Below, piece by piece: positions 1 through 8,864 of a DNA stretch of 64,000 nucleotides. The stretch lies in assembly GCA_020621985.1 (NCBI GenBank), contig JAHRYS010000006.1, forward strand, positions 1-64,000. Reading direction: 5' to 3'. The stretch comes from Candidatus Ferrigenium altingense (GTDB lineage Bacteria; Pseudomonadota; Gammaproteobacteria; Burkholderiales; Gallionellaceae). The notes under the pieces were generated by a model. The model ran no database searches, had not been told where the DNA came from, and saw only the letters and a program-made list of their open reading frames with translations. Positions within the stretch are counted from its first letter, which is position 1. Each line of letters starts with the position of its first letter. The position numbers were made by a program, and so were the translations under genes.

Positions 1-55
1 GAATACCGGCCTGTCACGCCGGGGGTCGCGGGTTCGAGTCCCGTCCACTCCGCCA
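1..55 (+). tRNA. tRNA-Asp (GTC), 3' part only
   Basis: The window opens inside this tRNA. The anticodon stem-loop CCTGTCACGC carries anticodon GTC, followed by the T arm GGTTCGAGTCC and an encoded CCA end. The 5' acceptor strand and D arm lie before base 1. A strong hairpin terminator follows within 5 bases. Confidence 0.93.
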
Positions 56-59
56 AATC

Positions 60-84
60 AAGGCGAACGCAAGTTCGCCTTTTT
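60..84 (+). terminator. Rho-independent terminator of tRNA-Asp
   Basis: The stem AGGCGAAC/GTTCGCCT closes a tight loop and is followed by a run of T. It separates the tRNA from ppiD. Confidence 0.85.
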
Positions 85-125
85 CACATCTGTTCCTTTT
101 AAATCAATAAGCCGGTGTTATCACT

Positions 126-2033
126 ATGTTTGATTTTGTCCATGAAAAAAAGCGGTTGGTGCAGATTGTGCTGGCGCTCATCATCTTGCCGTTTGCATTC
201 TGGGGGGTAGATTCATACAACCAATCCGGGAATACGGCAGAAGTGGCTGCTACGGTGAATGATACAAAGATTACTCAGCAAGAGTTTGAAAATGCGCTGC
301 GACAACAGCAGGACCGTTTGCGCCAAATGCTGGGTGCCAATTTTGATGCGGCGGTGCTTGATAATCCCGAAATGAAGCATGCTGTGATAGACAATCTGGT
401 TGCGCAGCGCTTGCTGGTTGAGCGCGCCAAGGCTGCCGGCCTGGCAGTTAGTGACGAGCAGATGGCCCAGGTTATCCAGGGGATAGAAGCGTTTCAGGAT
501 AACGGGAAGTTCGATAAAAAACGTTATGAGGCTGCGCTGGCAAATCAGAATATGTCGCCGTTGATGTTCGAGGCGCGCCTGCGTGGCGAGTTGCTCGGGC
601 AGCAGATGCGCGATGCTTACGTGCAAAACGGGTTCGCATCGAATGAGGTGACCGGCAATGTTATCCGCCTGAATGAGCAACAACGGGTGGTGAGCGCCTC
701 GCCTATATCATTTCAGCCCTTTATGGCGCAGGTAAAAGTGGACGAGGCCGCGCTGAAAAAATATTACGAGCAAAATCAAAAAGAGTTTCATGTTCAGGAG
801 CAGGCCAAGGTCGAGTATGTAAAGCTCTCGGTGGATAATTTGCTGGCCAAGGTCGAGGTAAAAACCGAGGAGGCTCGCAAGTATTACGACGAGCACCAGA
901 GCGATTTTGGCACGCCGGAAGAGCGCCAGGCGGCGCATATTCTGGTTGCGGTAGCCGCCGCCGCGCCGCAAGCCGAACAGGATGCCGCCAAGGCAAAGGC
1001 CGAACAGTTGCTGCAACAGGCCAGAAAAAATCCCGCAGGATTTGCCGAGCTGGCTAAGTTAAATTCGCAAGATCCCGGCTCCGCCGCGAATGGCGGCAGC
1101 CTTGGATTTTTTGGTCGCGGCATGATGGTCAAGCCATTCGACGATGCCGCCTTTACGCTGAAGCAAGGCGAAATCAGCGGGTTGGTGAAATCGGATTTCG
1201 GCTATCACATTATCAAGCTGCTTGCGGTCAAACCAGCCAGGCTTTTGCCGTTTGACGAGGCGCGTGAAAGCATCACCAATAAACTGCGCCAGCAGAAAGC
1301 CGTCGACCTGTTTGCCGAGCTGGCGGAGAAATTCAGCAATACCGTCTATGAGCAAAGCGATACCCTGAAGCCGGCGGCCGATTTGGCTGGAGCGAAGATT
1401 GAACAGAGCGGATGGCTGGTTAAGGGCGTGGCTGCGGGCGAGCCTTGGACGGCAAAAATGCTGCAGGCGGTTTTTACCGATGAAACCGTGAAAAACAAGC
1501 GCAACACCGCTGCGATTGAAGTGGCGGCCAATACGCTGGTTGCCGCGCGGATTATTGATTACAAACCAGCCGCCACGCGTGCGTTGGGCGAAGTGCAGGA
1601 AATGGTTCGCCAGAAATTGCTGCATCAACAGGCGCTGGAGTTGGCCGCCAAGCAGGGCAAAATGCTGCTGGAGCAATTGCAACGCGGCGATAAGCCCGCG
1701 CTGAACTGGACTGCTGCCCAGACTGTCACCCGCGCGCAACATGGCTCGCTGGACAAGGAATTGGTACGAAAAATATTCCAGGCGGATGCAGCCAAGTTGC
1801 CGCGGTATGTCGGGGCGGAAACGCCGCAAAACGGCTATATGTTGCTGCGTATCGATGCCGTCAAGGAAGGCGACAAGCCTGACGATGCGAAGCGTGCCGG
1901 CTATGCACAAAAGCTGCGCCAACTGACGGGCGAGGAAATGTTCCGAGCTTATCTGGCCGATACCAGACAACAGGCGACCATCAAAGTGAATTTGCCTGCG
2001 GCGGCGCCAAAGAATGAAACAGGGCAGCCCTGA
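126..2033 (+). CDS. ppiD: Periplasmic folding chaperone / peptidyl-prolyl isomerase PpiD
   Basis: This is an inner-membrane-anchored chaperone that helps newly exported proteins fold as they leave the Sec translocon. The 635 residues are close to the usual length of about 620. A short cytoplasmic start (FDFVHEKKR) is followed by one membrane helix at about residues 12-29, a SurA_N-like helical region, and a PpiC/parvulin domain at about 267-365 that begins QAAHILV and ends GYHIIKL. A further helical C-terminal region follows. The family is often a weak isomerase and acts mainly as a chaperone. It stands alone between a tRNA terminator and a bidirectional terminator, so it is probably a single-gene unit. 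No clear Shine-Dalgarno precedes the ATG. Confidence 0.93.
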   Translation: MFDFVHEKKRLVQIVLALIILPFAFWGVDSYNQSGNTAEVAATVNDTKITQQEFENALRQQQDRLRQMLGANFDAAVLDNPEMKHAVIDNLVAQRLLVERAKAAGLAVSDEQMAQVIQGIEAFQDNGKFDKKRYEAALANQNMSPLMFEARLRGELLGQQMRDAYVQNGFASNEVTGNVIRLNEQQRVVSASPISFQPFMAQVKVDEAALKKYYEQNQKEFHVQEQAKVEYVKLSVDNLLAKVEVKTEEARKYYDEHQSDFGTPEERQAAHILVAVAAAAPQAEQDAAKAKAEQLLQQARKNPAGFAELAKLNSQDPGSAANGGSLGFFGRGMMVKPFDDAAFTLKQGEISGLVKSDFGYHIIKLLAVKPARLLPFDEARESITNKLRQQKAVDLFAELAEKFSNTVYEQSDTLKPAADLAGAKIEQSGWLVKGVAAGEPWTAKMLQAVFTDETVKNKRNTAAIEVAANTLVAARIIDYKPAATRALGEVQEMVRQKLLHQQALELAAKQGKMLLEQLQRGDKPALNWTAAQTVTRAQHGSLDKELVRKIFQADAAKLPRYVGAETPQNGYMLLRIDAVKEGDKPDDAKRAGYAQKLRQLTGEEMFRAYLADTRQQATIKVNLPAAAPKNETGQP

Positions 2034-2056
2034 TTCACTGTAAGGAAAACAACAAG

Positions 2057-2080
2057 AACGCCACCCGAGGGTGGCGTTTT
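2057..2080. terminator. Bidirectional terminator between ppiD and fabI
   Basis: The stem AACGCCACCC/GGTGGCGTT with a 3-base loop is flanked by T-rich sequence on the + side and by a pyrimidine-rich run on the - side. It can serve both convergent genes. Confidence 0.8.
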
Positions 2081-2102
2081 CATTGGGTGGCGGCAGTGCC
2101 GG

Positions 2103-2891
2103 TTATGCCTCAGTTGTGCCCAAGGCGGTGGTGTTGAAACCGCCGTCCACGTAGCTGATCTCGCCGGTGATGCCGCTGGCCAGATCGCTGCACAGGAACG
2201 CGGCGGCATTGCCCACTTCCTCGATGGTTACATTGCGCTTGAGCGGCGCGTGCTTCTCGTTGTAGCTGAGCAATTTGCCGAAGTCGGCGATGCCGGCCGC
2301 GGCCAGCGTCTTGATCGGCCCGGCAGAGATACCGTTCACGCGTATCCCCTTGCGCCCGAGTTGCATCGCCAGGTAACGCACGCTGGCCTCCAGGCTGGCC
2401 TTGGCCATGCCCATGACATTGTAGTGCGGCATGGTGCGTACGGCGCCGAGATAGCTCAGCGTCAACAGCGCCGCATTGCGCCCTTCCATCATCGGCAAAG
2501 CGGCTTTGGCCAGAGCCGGAAAGCTGTAGGCGCTGATGTCATGGGCGATATGAAAAGCCTCGCGGCTGAGTCCATCCAGAAACTCGCCGTCCAGCGCCTC
2601 GCGCGGTGCGTAGGCAATAGAGTGAACAAAGCCGTCAAATCCATCCCAGTGTTTGCCCAGATCGGCAAATAACTTGGCGATGTCATCATCGCTGCCGACG
2701 TCGCATTGGAAAACCAGTTCGCTGCCAAACCCCTTGGCCATCTCCTCCACACGGCCGCGCACCCGTTCGCCCTGATAGGTGAAAGCGAGTTCCGCGCCTT
2801 CGCGGTGCATGGCTTGTGCGATACCGTAGGCGATAGAGCGGTTGCTGATCATGCCGGTAATCAGAATGCGTTTATTGGCCAGAAATCCCAT
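2103..2891 (-). CDS. fabI: Enoyl-[acyl-carrier-protein] reductase (NADH) FabI
   Basis: FabI carries out the last reduction of each fatty acid elongation cycle, turning trans-2-enoyl-ACP into acyl-ACP with NADH. It is a 262-residue short-chain dehydrogenase with the FabI-type nucleotide loop [13 protein letters not shown] near the N-terminus. The catalytic pair Tyr157 and Lys164 sits in HYNVMGMAK, and the family-specific Tyr147 is in LSYLGA. The C-terminal SYVDGGFN motif is typical. The length matches E. coli FabI. It is transcribed away from the ccm operon from a divergent promoter region and ends at a shared terminator with ppiD. FabI is the target of triclosan-type inhibitors. Confidence 0.96.
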   Translation of the reverse strand: MGFLANKRILITGMISNRSIAYGIAQAMHREGAELAFTYQGERVRGRVEEMAKGFGSELVFQCDVGSDDDIAKLFADLGKHWDGFDGFVHSIAYAPREALDGEFLDGLSREAFHIAHDISAYSFPALAKAALPMMEGRNAALLTLSYLGAVRTMPHYNVMGMAKASLEASVRYLAMQLGRKGIRVNGISAGPIKTLAAAGIADFGKLLSYNEKHAPLKRNVTIEEVGNAAAFLCSDLASGITGEISYVDGGFNTTALGTTEA

Positions 2892-2928
2892 GCTGTTCCT
2901 CTATAAAATGCTCGATAAAAGGTGCGCG

Positions 2929-2971
2929 ATTATAACTGCAAATGCATCCCGCTGATGCAATCGTATATAAT
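2929..2971. promoter_or_regulatory. Divergent promoter region of fabI and the ccm operon
   Basis: Two perfect -10 boxes face opposite ways: TATAAT at 2966-2971 on the + strand for ccmA, and TATAAT (plus-strand ATTATA, 2929-2934) on the - strand for fabI. No good -35 box is visible for either. The boxes are about 30 bp apart, so the two polymerases probably interfere with each other. Confidence 0.55.
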
Positions 2972-3003
2972 CCCACGCTGTTCAATTTCAGGTTTTTCCA
3001 TTC

Positions 3004-3618
3004 ATGCTGGAAGTCAGCAATCTTGCGTGCAGCCGCGGCGATCATCGCTTGTTTTCCGGATTGAACTTTGCGTTGCATCCTGGGCAAATCATGCAGGTGC
3101 AAGGCGCGAATGGCAGCGGCAAAACCAGCTTGTTGCGTATGCTGTGCGGCTTCATGATGCCGGATGAGGGAACGATCAACTGGTGCGGCGGGAACACCCG
3201 CGATCTGGAAGAAGATTATTATGCCGAGGTGCTGTATCTCGGACATTTGAACGCGATCAAGGATGAGTTGAGTGCGCTGGAAAATTTGCTGATTTCGGCC
3301 GGCCTTTCGGGGGTCGAGTTGGATGAAAAGGAAGCGCTGGTCGCGTTGCGCCGCATGGGTTTGCGCGGTCGCGAGAGGTTGCCGACCAAGGTGCTTTCGC
3401 AAGGCCAGCGGCGGCGCGTGGCGCTGGCACGCCTGCTGGTCAGCGATGCCAGGCTGTGGATACTGGATGAACCTTTGACCGCGCTGGATGTCGGAGCCGT
3501 GGCGTTGATTCAGGAGCTGATGGCGGAACATTTGGCGCGGCAGGGGATGGTGATTTTTACCACGCACCAACCGCTGCAGGTGGACGGGGTGGAAATGCGC
3601 AGTTTGTCGCTGTCATGA
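3004..3618 (+). CDS. ccmA: Haem exporter ATP-binding protein CcmA
   Basis: This is the ATPase of the CcmABCD complex, which releases haem-loaded CcmE during cytochrome c maturation. The 204 residues hold Walker A GANGSGKT at 34-41, the ABC signature LSQGQRRRVALAR, and Walker B LWILDEPLTALD. The short length without an extra domain is typical of CcmA. It is the first gene of a nine-gene operon, and its stop overlaps the ATG of ccmB by 4 bases. Confidence 0.96.
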   Translation: MLEVSNLACSRGDHRLFSGLNFALHPGQIMQVQGANGSGKTSLLRMLCGFMMPDEGTINWCGGNTRDLEEDYYAEVLYLGHLNAIKDELSALENLLISAGLSGVELDEKEALVALRRMGLRGRERLPTKVLSQGQRRRVALARLLVSDARLWILDEPLTALDVGAVALIQELMAEHLARQGMVIFTTHQPLQVDGVEMRSLSLS

Positions 3619-4316
3619 TGGTTGCAACGGGCATGAAGAAATCGTCAATGCTTGATTTACTGGTGCTGGTGATACGGCGCGATCTGGTGCTGGCGATGCG
3701 CCGCCGCGCGGACGTGCTCACCACATTGATTTTTTTCGTGATGGTGGTCAGCCTGTTTCCGTTGGGCGTCGGGCCGGAAATGAACATGCTGCGCAAGATG
3801 GCTGCGGGCGTATTGTGGGTGGCGGCGCTGCTGTCTTCGATGCTGTCGCTGGGACGCTTGTTCTCGGCCGATTATCTGGACGGCACGCTGGAACAAATGA
3901 TGCTGGCGCCGCAGTCGTTGTCGATGCTGGTGCTGGGCAAGATGGCAGCGCACTGGATGGTGTCCGGTTTGCCGCTGGTACTGATGGCCCCGGTGCTGGG
4001 TTTGCAGTTTGATATGCCGGTGCAGGCGCTGGGCGTGTTGATTATTGGCCTGCTGCTGGGGACGCCGGTATTGAGTATGGTCGGTGCGATCGGCGCGGCA
4101 TTGACGCTGGGCTTGCGCGGTGGCGGGGTGCTGTTGTCGCTGTTGGTGTTGCCGCTGTGCATTCCGGTGCTGATTTTCGGTACCGGGGCGGTCGAAGCGG
4201 TTTCAACCGGGTTAAGCGCGGTGTCGCACCTGTCCTTGTTGGGCGCGTTGCTGGTGTTTGCGCTGGTGTTCACCCCGTGGGTGACGGCGCAGGCGTTGCG
4301 TATTTCGATGGAGTAA
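3615..4316 (+). CDS. ccmB: Haem exporter membrane protein CcmB
   Basis: CcmB is a permease-like partner of CcmA in the CcmABCD complex. Its 233 residues hold about six hydrophobic helices. The cytoplasmic start has many basic residues, and an FSADYLDGTLEQ segment typical of the family follows the second helix. ATGA overlap with ccmA indicates translational coupling. A second ATG lies directly behind the first few codons, so the exact start is uncertain by some residues. Confidence 0.94.
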   Translation: MMVATGMKKSSMLDLLVLVIRRDLVLAMRRRADVLTTLIFFVMVVSLFPLGVGPEMNMLRKMAAGVLWVAALLSSMLSLGRLFSADYLDGTLEQMMLAPQSLSMLVLGKMAAHWMVSGLPLVLMAPVLGLQFDMPVQALGVLIIGLLLGTPVLSMVGAIGAALTLGLRGGGVLLSLLVLPLCIPVLIFGTGAVEAVSTGLSAVSHLSLLGALLVFALVFTPWVTAQALRISME

Positions 4317-4320
4317 TAAG

Positions 4321-5058
4321 TTGGCAATAAACTGGTTTAAATATTCTGCACCGACGACCTTTTATGGTTTAGCCGGGAAACTGATTCCGTGGTTCGCGAT
4401 TTCTTCTGCGATATTGTTCGTCGTCGGTTTGTATATCGGCTTTGCGGTCGCGCCGGCTGATTACCAGCAAGGCGAGTTTTACCGCATCATTTTCATTCAT
4501 GTGCCGTCTTCGATCTTGTCCATGTTTCTTTATCTGGTCATGGCGGGCTATGCGGCGCTGGGGTTGATTTTCAATACCCGCCTCTCGGCCATGATGGCCA
4601 CCGCCATCGCGCCCACCGGCGCGCTGTTCGCCTTCATTTCGTTGTGGACCGGCGCATTGTGGGGCAAGCCGATGTGGGGCGCGTGGTGGGTCTGGGATGC
4701 TCGCCTGACTTCCGAGCTCATCCTGCTGTTCCTGTATCTGGGGTTCATCGCGCTGCACGCCTCGATCGACGACCCGCGCCGTGCCGACCGCGCCAGCGCG
4801 TTGCTGGCGATCGTGGGCTCGGTGAACGTGCCGATCATTTATTTTTCGGTGAAGTGGTGGAATACCCTGCATCAGGGCTCGACCATCAAGTTCAGTGGCA
4901 CCTCCATGCATGTTGCGATGCAGCAGGCCATGTTCATCACGCTGGCGGCCTGCTGGCTGTACGCGATTGCGGTGGTGCTGGCGCGCGTGCGCAGCATCAT
5001 CCTGGAGCGCGAGCGGAATACCACCTGGATTACTGAATTGCCGGAGGTGCGGTCATGA
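4321..5058 (+). CDS. ccmC: Haem handling protein CcmC
   Basis: CcmC presents haem to CcmE in the periplasm. The 245 residues have six predicted membrane helices. The tryptophan-rich haem-binding motif WGAWWVWDARLTSE is in the middle, with flanking histidines in FIHVPSS and NTLHQGS. The start is taken as TTG at 4321, four bases after the ccmB stop and preceded by GGAG at about 4309. No ATG gives a complete first helix. The gene ends at an ATGA that opens a short frame leading into ccmD. Confidence 0.95.
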   Translation: MAINWFKYSAPTTFYGLAGKLIPWFAISSAILFVVGLYIGFAVAPADYQQGEFYRIIFIHVPSSILSMFLYLVMAGYAALGLIFNTRLSAMMATAIAPTGALFAFISLWTGALWGKPMWGAWWVWDARLTSELILLFLYLGFIALHASIDDPRRADRASALLAIVGSVNVPIIYFSVKWWNTLHQGSTIKFSGTSMHVAMQQAMFITLAACWLYAIAVVLARVRSIILERERNTTWITELPEVRS

Positions 5059-5156
5059 CACGGTGCGCGAATGCGTCTGGTGCGGGAATGACCGCATTGC
5101 ACCTCCAACTGCAATCTGCTGGTTTCATCAGTAACATGTCGGAGGTGCAACAATGA
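5055..5156 (+). CDS. Possible 33-codon linker ORF between ccmC and ccmD
   Basis: An ATG overlaps the ccmC stop (ATGA) and is preceded by GGAGG at 5043-5047. The frame stays open for 33 codons and ends in a TGA that overlaps the ATG of ccmD, again as ATGA. The peptide has no recognisable domain. A frame this short can stay open by chance, so it may only serve to carry ribosomes through the spacer, or may not be translated at all. It matters because of the inverted repeat within it. Confidence 0.25.
   Translation: MTRCANASGAGMTALHLQLQSAGFISNMSEVQQ
5097..5150 (+). promoter_or_regulatory. Inverted repeat that could mask the ccmD ribosome binding site
   Basis: TTGCACCTCC at 5097-5106 is the exact complement of GGAGGTGCAA at 5141-5150, which contains the ccmD Shine-Dalgarno. 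The same upstream arm can also pair over 8 bases with GGAGGTGC at 5043-5050, the site before the linker frame. Two exclusive mRNA hairpins are therefore possible. This is seen in sequence only, and regulation is an inference. Confidence 0.3.
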
Positions 5157-5335
5157 GCGGTCTGGATATCTGGATGCGGGAAAACCCGCTCGCCTATGTT
5201 TGGCTGGGTTCGTACGCCGTGGCAATGCTCATTTTTGCGATTGAAATTGCGATGGTGGTTCACAAACGAAAAATTACCTTGCAGCAGGTGCGCCTGATGC
5301 GCGAGGCGGAAGACGAAGCCGAGGGAAATGATTGA
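5153..5335 (+). CDS. ccmD: Haem exporter subunit CcmD
   Basis: CcmD is a small single-span membrane protein that stabilises the CcmABC-CcmE complex. Its 60 residues hold one helix at about 17-38 (YVWLGSYAVAMLIFAIEIAM), then a basic cytoplasmic tail. Length, topology and position between ccmC and ccmE identify it. Its start is set by GGAGG at 5141-5145. Confidence 0.92.
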   Translation: MSGLDIWMRENPLAYVWLGSYAVAMLIFAIEIAMVVHKRKITLQQVRLMREAEDEAEGND

Positions 5336-5337
5336 TT

Positions 5338-5823
5338 ATGAAACCGCGCCAGAAAAGATTCGTGTTTATCGCCGTTGCCGTTGCCGCATTGGCTGTGGTC
5401 GTCGGCTTGGTGCTAAACGCACTGGAAAACAATGTCAGCCTGTATTTCACGCCGACCCAGGTGTTTAACAACGAGGCGCCGCACGGGCGCAGCTTCCGCA
5501 TCGGCGGCCTGGTTCAGGAAGGCAGCGTGAAGCGCGAGGCGGATGGGTTGACGGTGAATTTCGTGATTACCGACAAACACAAAAGCATACCGGTCGTTTT
5601 CAAGGGCATCCTGCCGGACTTGTTCACGGAGGGCAAGGGCGTGGTCGCGCAGGGCAGGGTAGAGGCCGATGGTGTGATGCGCGCCGACGAGGTGCTCGCC
5701 AAGCATGACGAGAACTATATGCCACCCGAGGCCGCCGACGCGTTGAAAAAAGCCGAGAGCGCGAACGCTTCCGCTGCTGCGGCAGATCCGGCAAGCGCAC
5801 CTGCGGCAACTGCCGCAAAATAA
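5338..5823 (+). CDS. ccmE: Haem chaperone CcmE
   Basis: CcmE is a periplasmic haem carrier that binds haem covalently through a histidine and hands it to CcmF/CcmH. It has 161 residues. A signal-anchor helix at about 8-28 is followed by an OB-fold domain with FRIGGLV and FVITD strands. The haem-binding histidine is in LAKHDENYMP, about His123, with Tyr127. The start is taken as the ATG at 5338. A TTG two codons upstream would overlap ccmD but is less likely. The tail is alanine-rich and disordered. Confidence 0.96.
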   Translation: MKPRQKRFVFIAVAVAALAVVVGLVLNALENNVSLYFTPTQVFNNEAPHGRSFRIGGLVQEGSVKREADGLTVNFVITDKHKSIPVVFKGILPDLFTEGKGVVAQGRVEADGVMRADEVLAKHDENYMPPEAADALKKAESANASAAAADPASAPAATAAK

Positions 5824-5839
5824 CTTTGAAAGCTTCAGC

Positions 5840-7852
5840 ATGATTCCAGAGATTGGTCATTTCGCGTTAATTGTTGCATTGTTTTTGGCTTGTTGCCTGG
5901 GCGTGTTGCCGATCATCGGCGCGGCGCGGGACAGCGCTGTATTGATGGGCGCCGCGCGCCCGCTGGCATATGGCCAGTTTGTGTTTCTTGCCATTGCATT
6001 TGGCTGTCTGACCTACGCATTCGTCGTCAACGATTTTTCCGTGCTGTATGTGGCGCAGCATTCCAATTCCCAGCTGCCCGTCGCCTATCGCGTGGCCGCC
6101 GTGTGGGGCGGGCATGAAGGCTCGCTGTTGCTGTGGGCGTTCCTTCTTGCCGGATGGGTATTGGCCGTTGCGGTATTCAGCAAACACCTGCCGGAAGAAA
6201 TGGTGGCGCGCGTGCTGGGCGTGATGGGGCTGGTCGCGGTGGGCTTCCTGCTGTTCATGCTGTTCACCTCGAACCCGTTCGACCGCCTGTTGCCCGCCGC
6301 TGTCGACGGGCGCGACCTGAATCCGTTGCTGCAGGATCCCGGCCTGGTGATCCACCCGCCGATGCTGTACATGGGCTATGTGGGCTTCTCGGTGGCGTTT
6401 GCGTTTGCCATCGCCGCCTTGCTTGGCGGCAGGCTGGACGCTACCTGGGCGCGCTGGTCGCGCCCGTGGACGACCGTGGCATGGGTGTTCATGACCGGCG
6501 GCATCGCGCTGGGCAGCTGGTGGGCCTATTACGAATTGGGCTGGGGCGGCTGGTGGTTCTGGGACCCGGTGGAGAATGCCTCGTTCATGCCGTGGCTGGT
6601 CGGCACCGCGCTGATCCACTCGCTGGCGGTGACCGAAAAGCGCGGTGCGTTCAAGAGCTGGACGGTGCTGCTGGCCATCGCGGCGTTCTCGCTGAGTCTG
6701 ATGGGCACCTTCCTGGTGCGTTCCGGCGTGCTGACCTCGGTGCATGCGTTTGCCACCGATCCCAAGCGCGGTATTTTCATCCTGTCTTTCCTGGTGATCG
6801 TGATCGGCGCATCGCTGCTGCTGTTTGCGTGGCGCGCGCCGAAAATCGGCCTGGGCGGCAAATTCGATTTGCTGTCACGCGAATCGCTGTTGTTGTCGAA
6901 CAACGTGCTGTTGTCGGTCGCTGCGGCCTCGGTGTTCATCGGCACGCTTTACCCGTTGTTCATGGATGCGCTCGGTCAAGGCAAGCTGTCGGTCGGCCCG
7001 CCGTATTTTCACGCGGTGTTCGTGCCGTTGATGGTGCCGATGGTGCTGTTGATGGGGCTGGGCCCGCTCGCGCGCTGGAAGAAATTTTCTATGCCGGAAC
7101 TGGTTCGGCGCGTGCGCTGGGCATTTGCCAGCGCCGTGCTGATCGCGCTGCTGTTGCCGCTGACCATGGGCAAATGGACCGCCGTGATCGCGCTTGGCCT
7201 GCTGCTCGCGTTCTGGATTATCGCGTCGGTGCTGTTAAGCCTGCGCGAGCGGCTGGCCGGGCATGGCAATTTTATGCAACGGGCGCGCGGCCAATCGCTA
7301 AGCTATTACGGCATGCAGTTTGCGCATCTCGGCGTGGCGGTGTTCATCATCGGTGTAACGCTGGTGAAAGGCTACGAAACCGAACGCGATGTGCGCATGG
7401 ATGTCGGCGATACGGTGCCGGCAGGCGGCTACGAATTCCGCTTTAACGGCGTCACGGAAACGCAAGGCCCCAATTATGTGGCTGCGCAGGGGCGGATATC
7501 GGTCAGCAAGAATGGCAAGCTGGTTACCGAGTTGTACCCGGAAAAACGCCAATACAACGTATCCGGCATGCCGATGACCGAAGCGGCGATCGACACCGGC
7601 TGGCTGGGCGATTTGTACGTGTCGCTGGGCGAACCGATACCGGACAGCAACGGGGCATGGGCGGTGCGCGTCTACATCAAGCCGTTTGTCGACTGGATCT
7701 GGGCGGGATGTCTGTTGATGGCGCTGGGCGGTGTGCTGGCGATCAGCGACCGCCGCTACCGCCTGCACCGGAAGGCCGGAGCGGCGAAGCGGGGGGCGGA
7801 AGGCAAATCTGCCACAGGCAACATATTGGCGACTGAGGGCAAACAATCATGA
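5840..7852 (+). CDS. ccmF: Haem lyase CcmF
   Basis: CcmF is the membrane core of the synthetase that attaches haem to apocytochrome CXXCH sites. Its 670 residues have about 14-15 hydrophobic helices. The haem motif WGGWWFWDPVENASFMPW is near residue 235, and conserved periplasmic histidines occur in WGGHEGS and VIHPPMLYMGY. A large periplasmic domain precedes the last helix. It overlaps ccmG by 4 bases. Length and motifs are normal. Confidence 0.97.
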   Translation: MIPEIGHFALIVALFLACCLGVLPIIGAARDSAVLMGAARPLAYGQFVFLAIAFGCLTYAFVVNDFSVLYVAQHSNSQLPVAYRVAAVWGGHEGSLLLWAFLLAGWVLAVAVFSKHLPEEMVARVLGVMGLVAVGFLLFMLFTSNPFDRLLPAAVDGRDLNPLLQDPGLVIHPPMLYMGYVGFSVAFAFAIAALLGGRLDATWARWSRPWTTVAWVFMTGGIALGSWWAYYELGWGGWWFWDPVENASFMPWLVGTALIHSLAVTEKRGAFKSWTVLLAIAAFSLSLMGTFLVRSGVLTSVHAFATDPKRGIFILSFLVIVIGASLLLFAWRAPKIGLGGKFDLLSRESLLLSNNVLLSVAAASVFIGTLYPLFMDALGQGKLSVGPPYFHAVFVPLMVPMVLLMGLGPLARWKKFSMPELVRRVRWAFASAVLIALLLPLTMGKWTAVIALGLLLAFWIIASVLLSLRERLAGHGNFMQRARGQSLSYYGMQFAHLGVAVFIIGVTLVKGYETERDVRMDVGDTVPAGGYEFRFNGVTETQGPNYVAAQGRISVSKNGKLVTELYPEKRQYNVSGMPMTEAAIDTGWLGDLYVSLGEPIPDSNGAWAVRVYIKPFVDWIWAGCLLMALGGVLAISDRRYRLHRKAGAAKRGAEGKSATGNILATEGKQS

Positions 7853-8376
7853 TGCGTTTCATCCTTCCGTTTGTGGTTTTCCTGATCATGGCGGCTTTCA
7901 TGTATGTCGGGCTGGGGTTGAATCCGCACGAAGTGCCCTCGCCGCTGGTCGGCAAAACGGCTCCCGCATTTACGCTGCCGCAACTGCATGAGCCGGCCAA
8001 ACAGTTTTCGCCTCAGGACATGAAGGGCAAAGTGTGGCTGTTCAACGTGTGGGCTTCGTGGTGCACGGCTTGCGAGAATGAACACCCGGTATTTTTGGAA
8101 TTGTCGCGCCAGAACCTGGTGCCGATTTACGGCATGGACTACAAGGACAAGCGGGAGGACGGAGAAGCCTGGTTGCGCAAGCATGGCAATCCCTATGCGC
8201 TGGTCGTGTCCGATGCCGAAGGCCGTGTCGGTATCGATTACGGCGTGTACGGCGTGCCGGAAACTTATGTGATCGACAAGCAGGGCGTCATTCAGCACAA
8301 GCATATCGGCGCAGTGACACCGAAAATCCTGGACGAAAAAATTATCCCGCTGGTCAAGGAGCTGCAAGCAAAATGA
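7849..8376 (+). CDS. ccmG: Thioredoxin-like thiol:disulfide interchange protein CcmG/DsbE
   Basis: This membrane-anchored periplasmic reductant keeps apocytochrome haem-binding cysteines reduced. The 175 residues comprise one N-terminal membrane helix and a thioredoxin fold with active site WCTAC (Cys72, Cys75) after FNVWAS. The cis-proline loop GVPETYVID is present. The family usually has WCxxC with proline or threonine between the cysteines, so it looks active. Starts overlap with the ccmF stop, and either of two consecutive ATG codons could be used. Confidence 0.95.
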   Translation: MMRFILPFVVFLIMAAFMYVGLGLNPHEVPSPLVGKTAPAFTLPQLHEPAKQFSPQDMKGKVWLFNVWASWCTACENEHPVFLELSRQNLVPIYGMDYKDKREDGEAWLRKHGNPYALVVSDAEGRVGIDYGVYGVPETYVIDKQGVIQHKHIGAVTPKILDEKIIPLVKELQAK

Positions 8377-8864
8377 AAAAGTGCCTGCTGATGTTGCTAT
8401 TGTGCTTATTGCCGGCCTTTGCTTATGCCGGCGAAGCCAAGGATATGGCTGCCGATCCGGTGCTGGAGAAGCGCATGATCGGCCTGGCGGAGAATTTGCG
8501 CTGCCTGGTTTGCCAGAATGAGTCGCTGGCCAGCTCGCATGCCGATCTCGCCGAAGACCTGCGCCGCGAAGTGCGCGAGCAAATGCAGAAGGGCCTGAGC
8601 GATCAGGAAATCATCGATTACCTGGTTTCCCGTTACGGCGATTTCGTGCTGTATGACCCGCCGGTGAAAAAATCCACGCTGGTGCTCTGGTATGGCCCGT
8701 TCGCATTGCTGCTGGCAGGCGCCGGCATGCTGATCTACCAATTGCGCAAGCGCAAGAGCCAGGTTCCGGAAGCCGAATTGTCCGCTGAAGAAGCGCAACG
8801 CGCCGCGTCCCTGTTGGAAGAAACTCCCGCGTCATCGAATCAATCGAAAGATAAACAAGCATGA
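8373..8864 (+). CDS. ccmH: Cytochrome c-type biogenesis protein CcmH
   Basis: CcmH is a periplasm-facing thioredoxin-like protein that works with CcmG and CcmF on the apocytochrome. The 163 residues start with a signal peptide ending near AYAGEAK. The redox motif LRCLVCQN (Cys44, Cys47) lies in a three-helix bundle, and a membrane helix follows at about 105-122. This is the short, single-domain form. The TPR part is encoded by the next gene, ccmI, which it overlaps by 4 bases. Confidence 0.95.
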   Translation: MKKCLLMLLLCLLPAFAYAGEAKDMAADPVLEKRMIGLAENLRCLVCQNESLASSHADLAEDLRREVREQMQKGLSDQEIIDYLVSRYGDFVLYDPPVKKSTLVLWYGPFALLLAGAGMLIYQLRKRKSQVPEAELSAEEAQRAASLLEETPASSNQSKDKQA

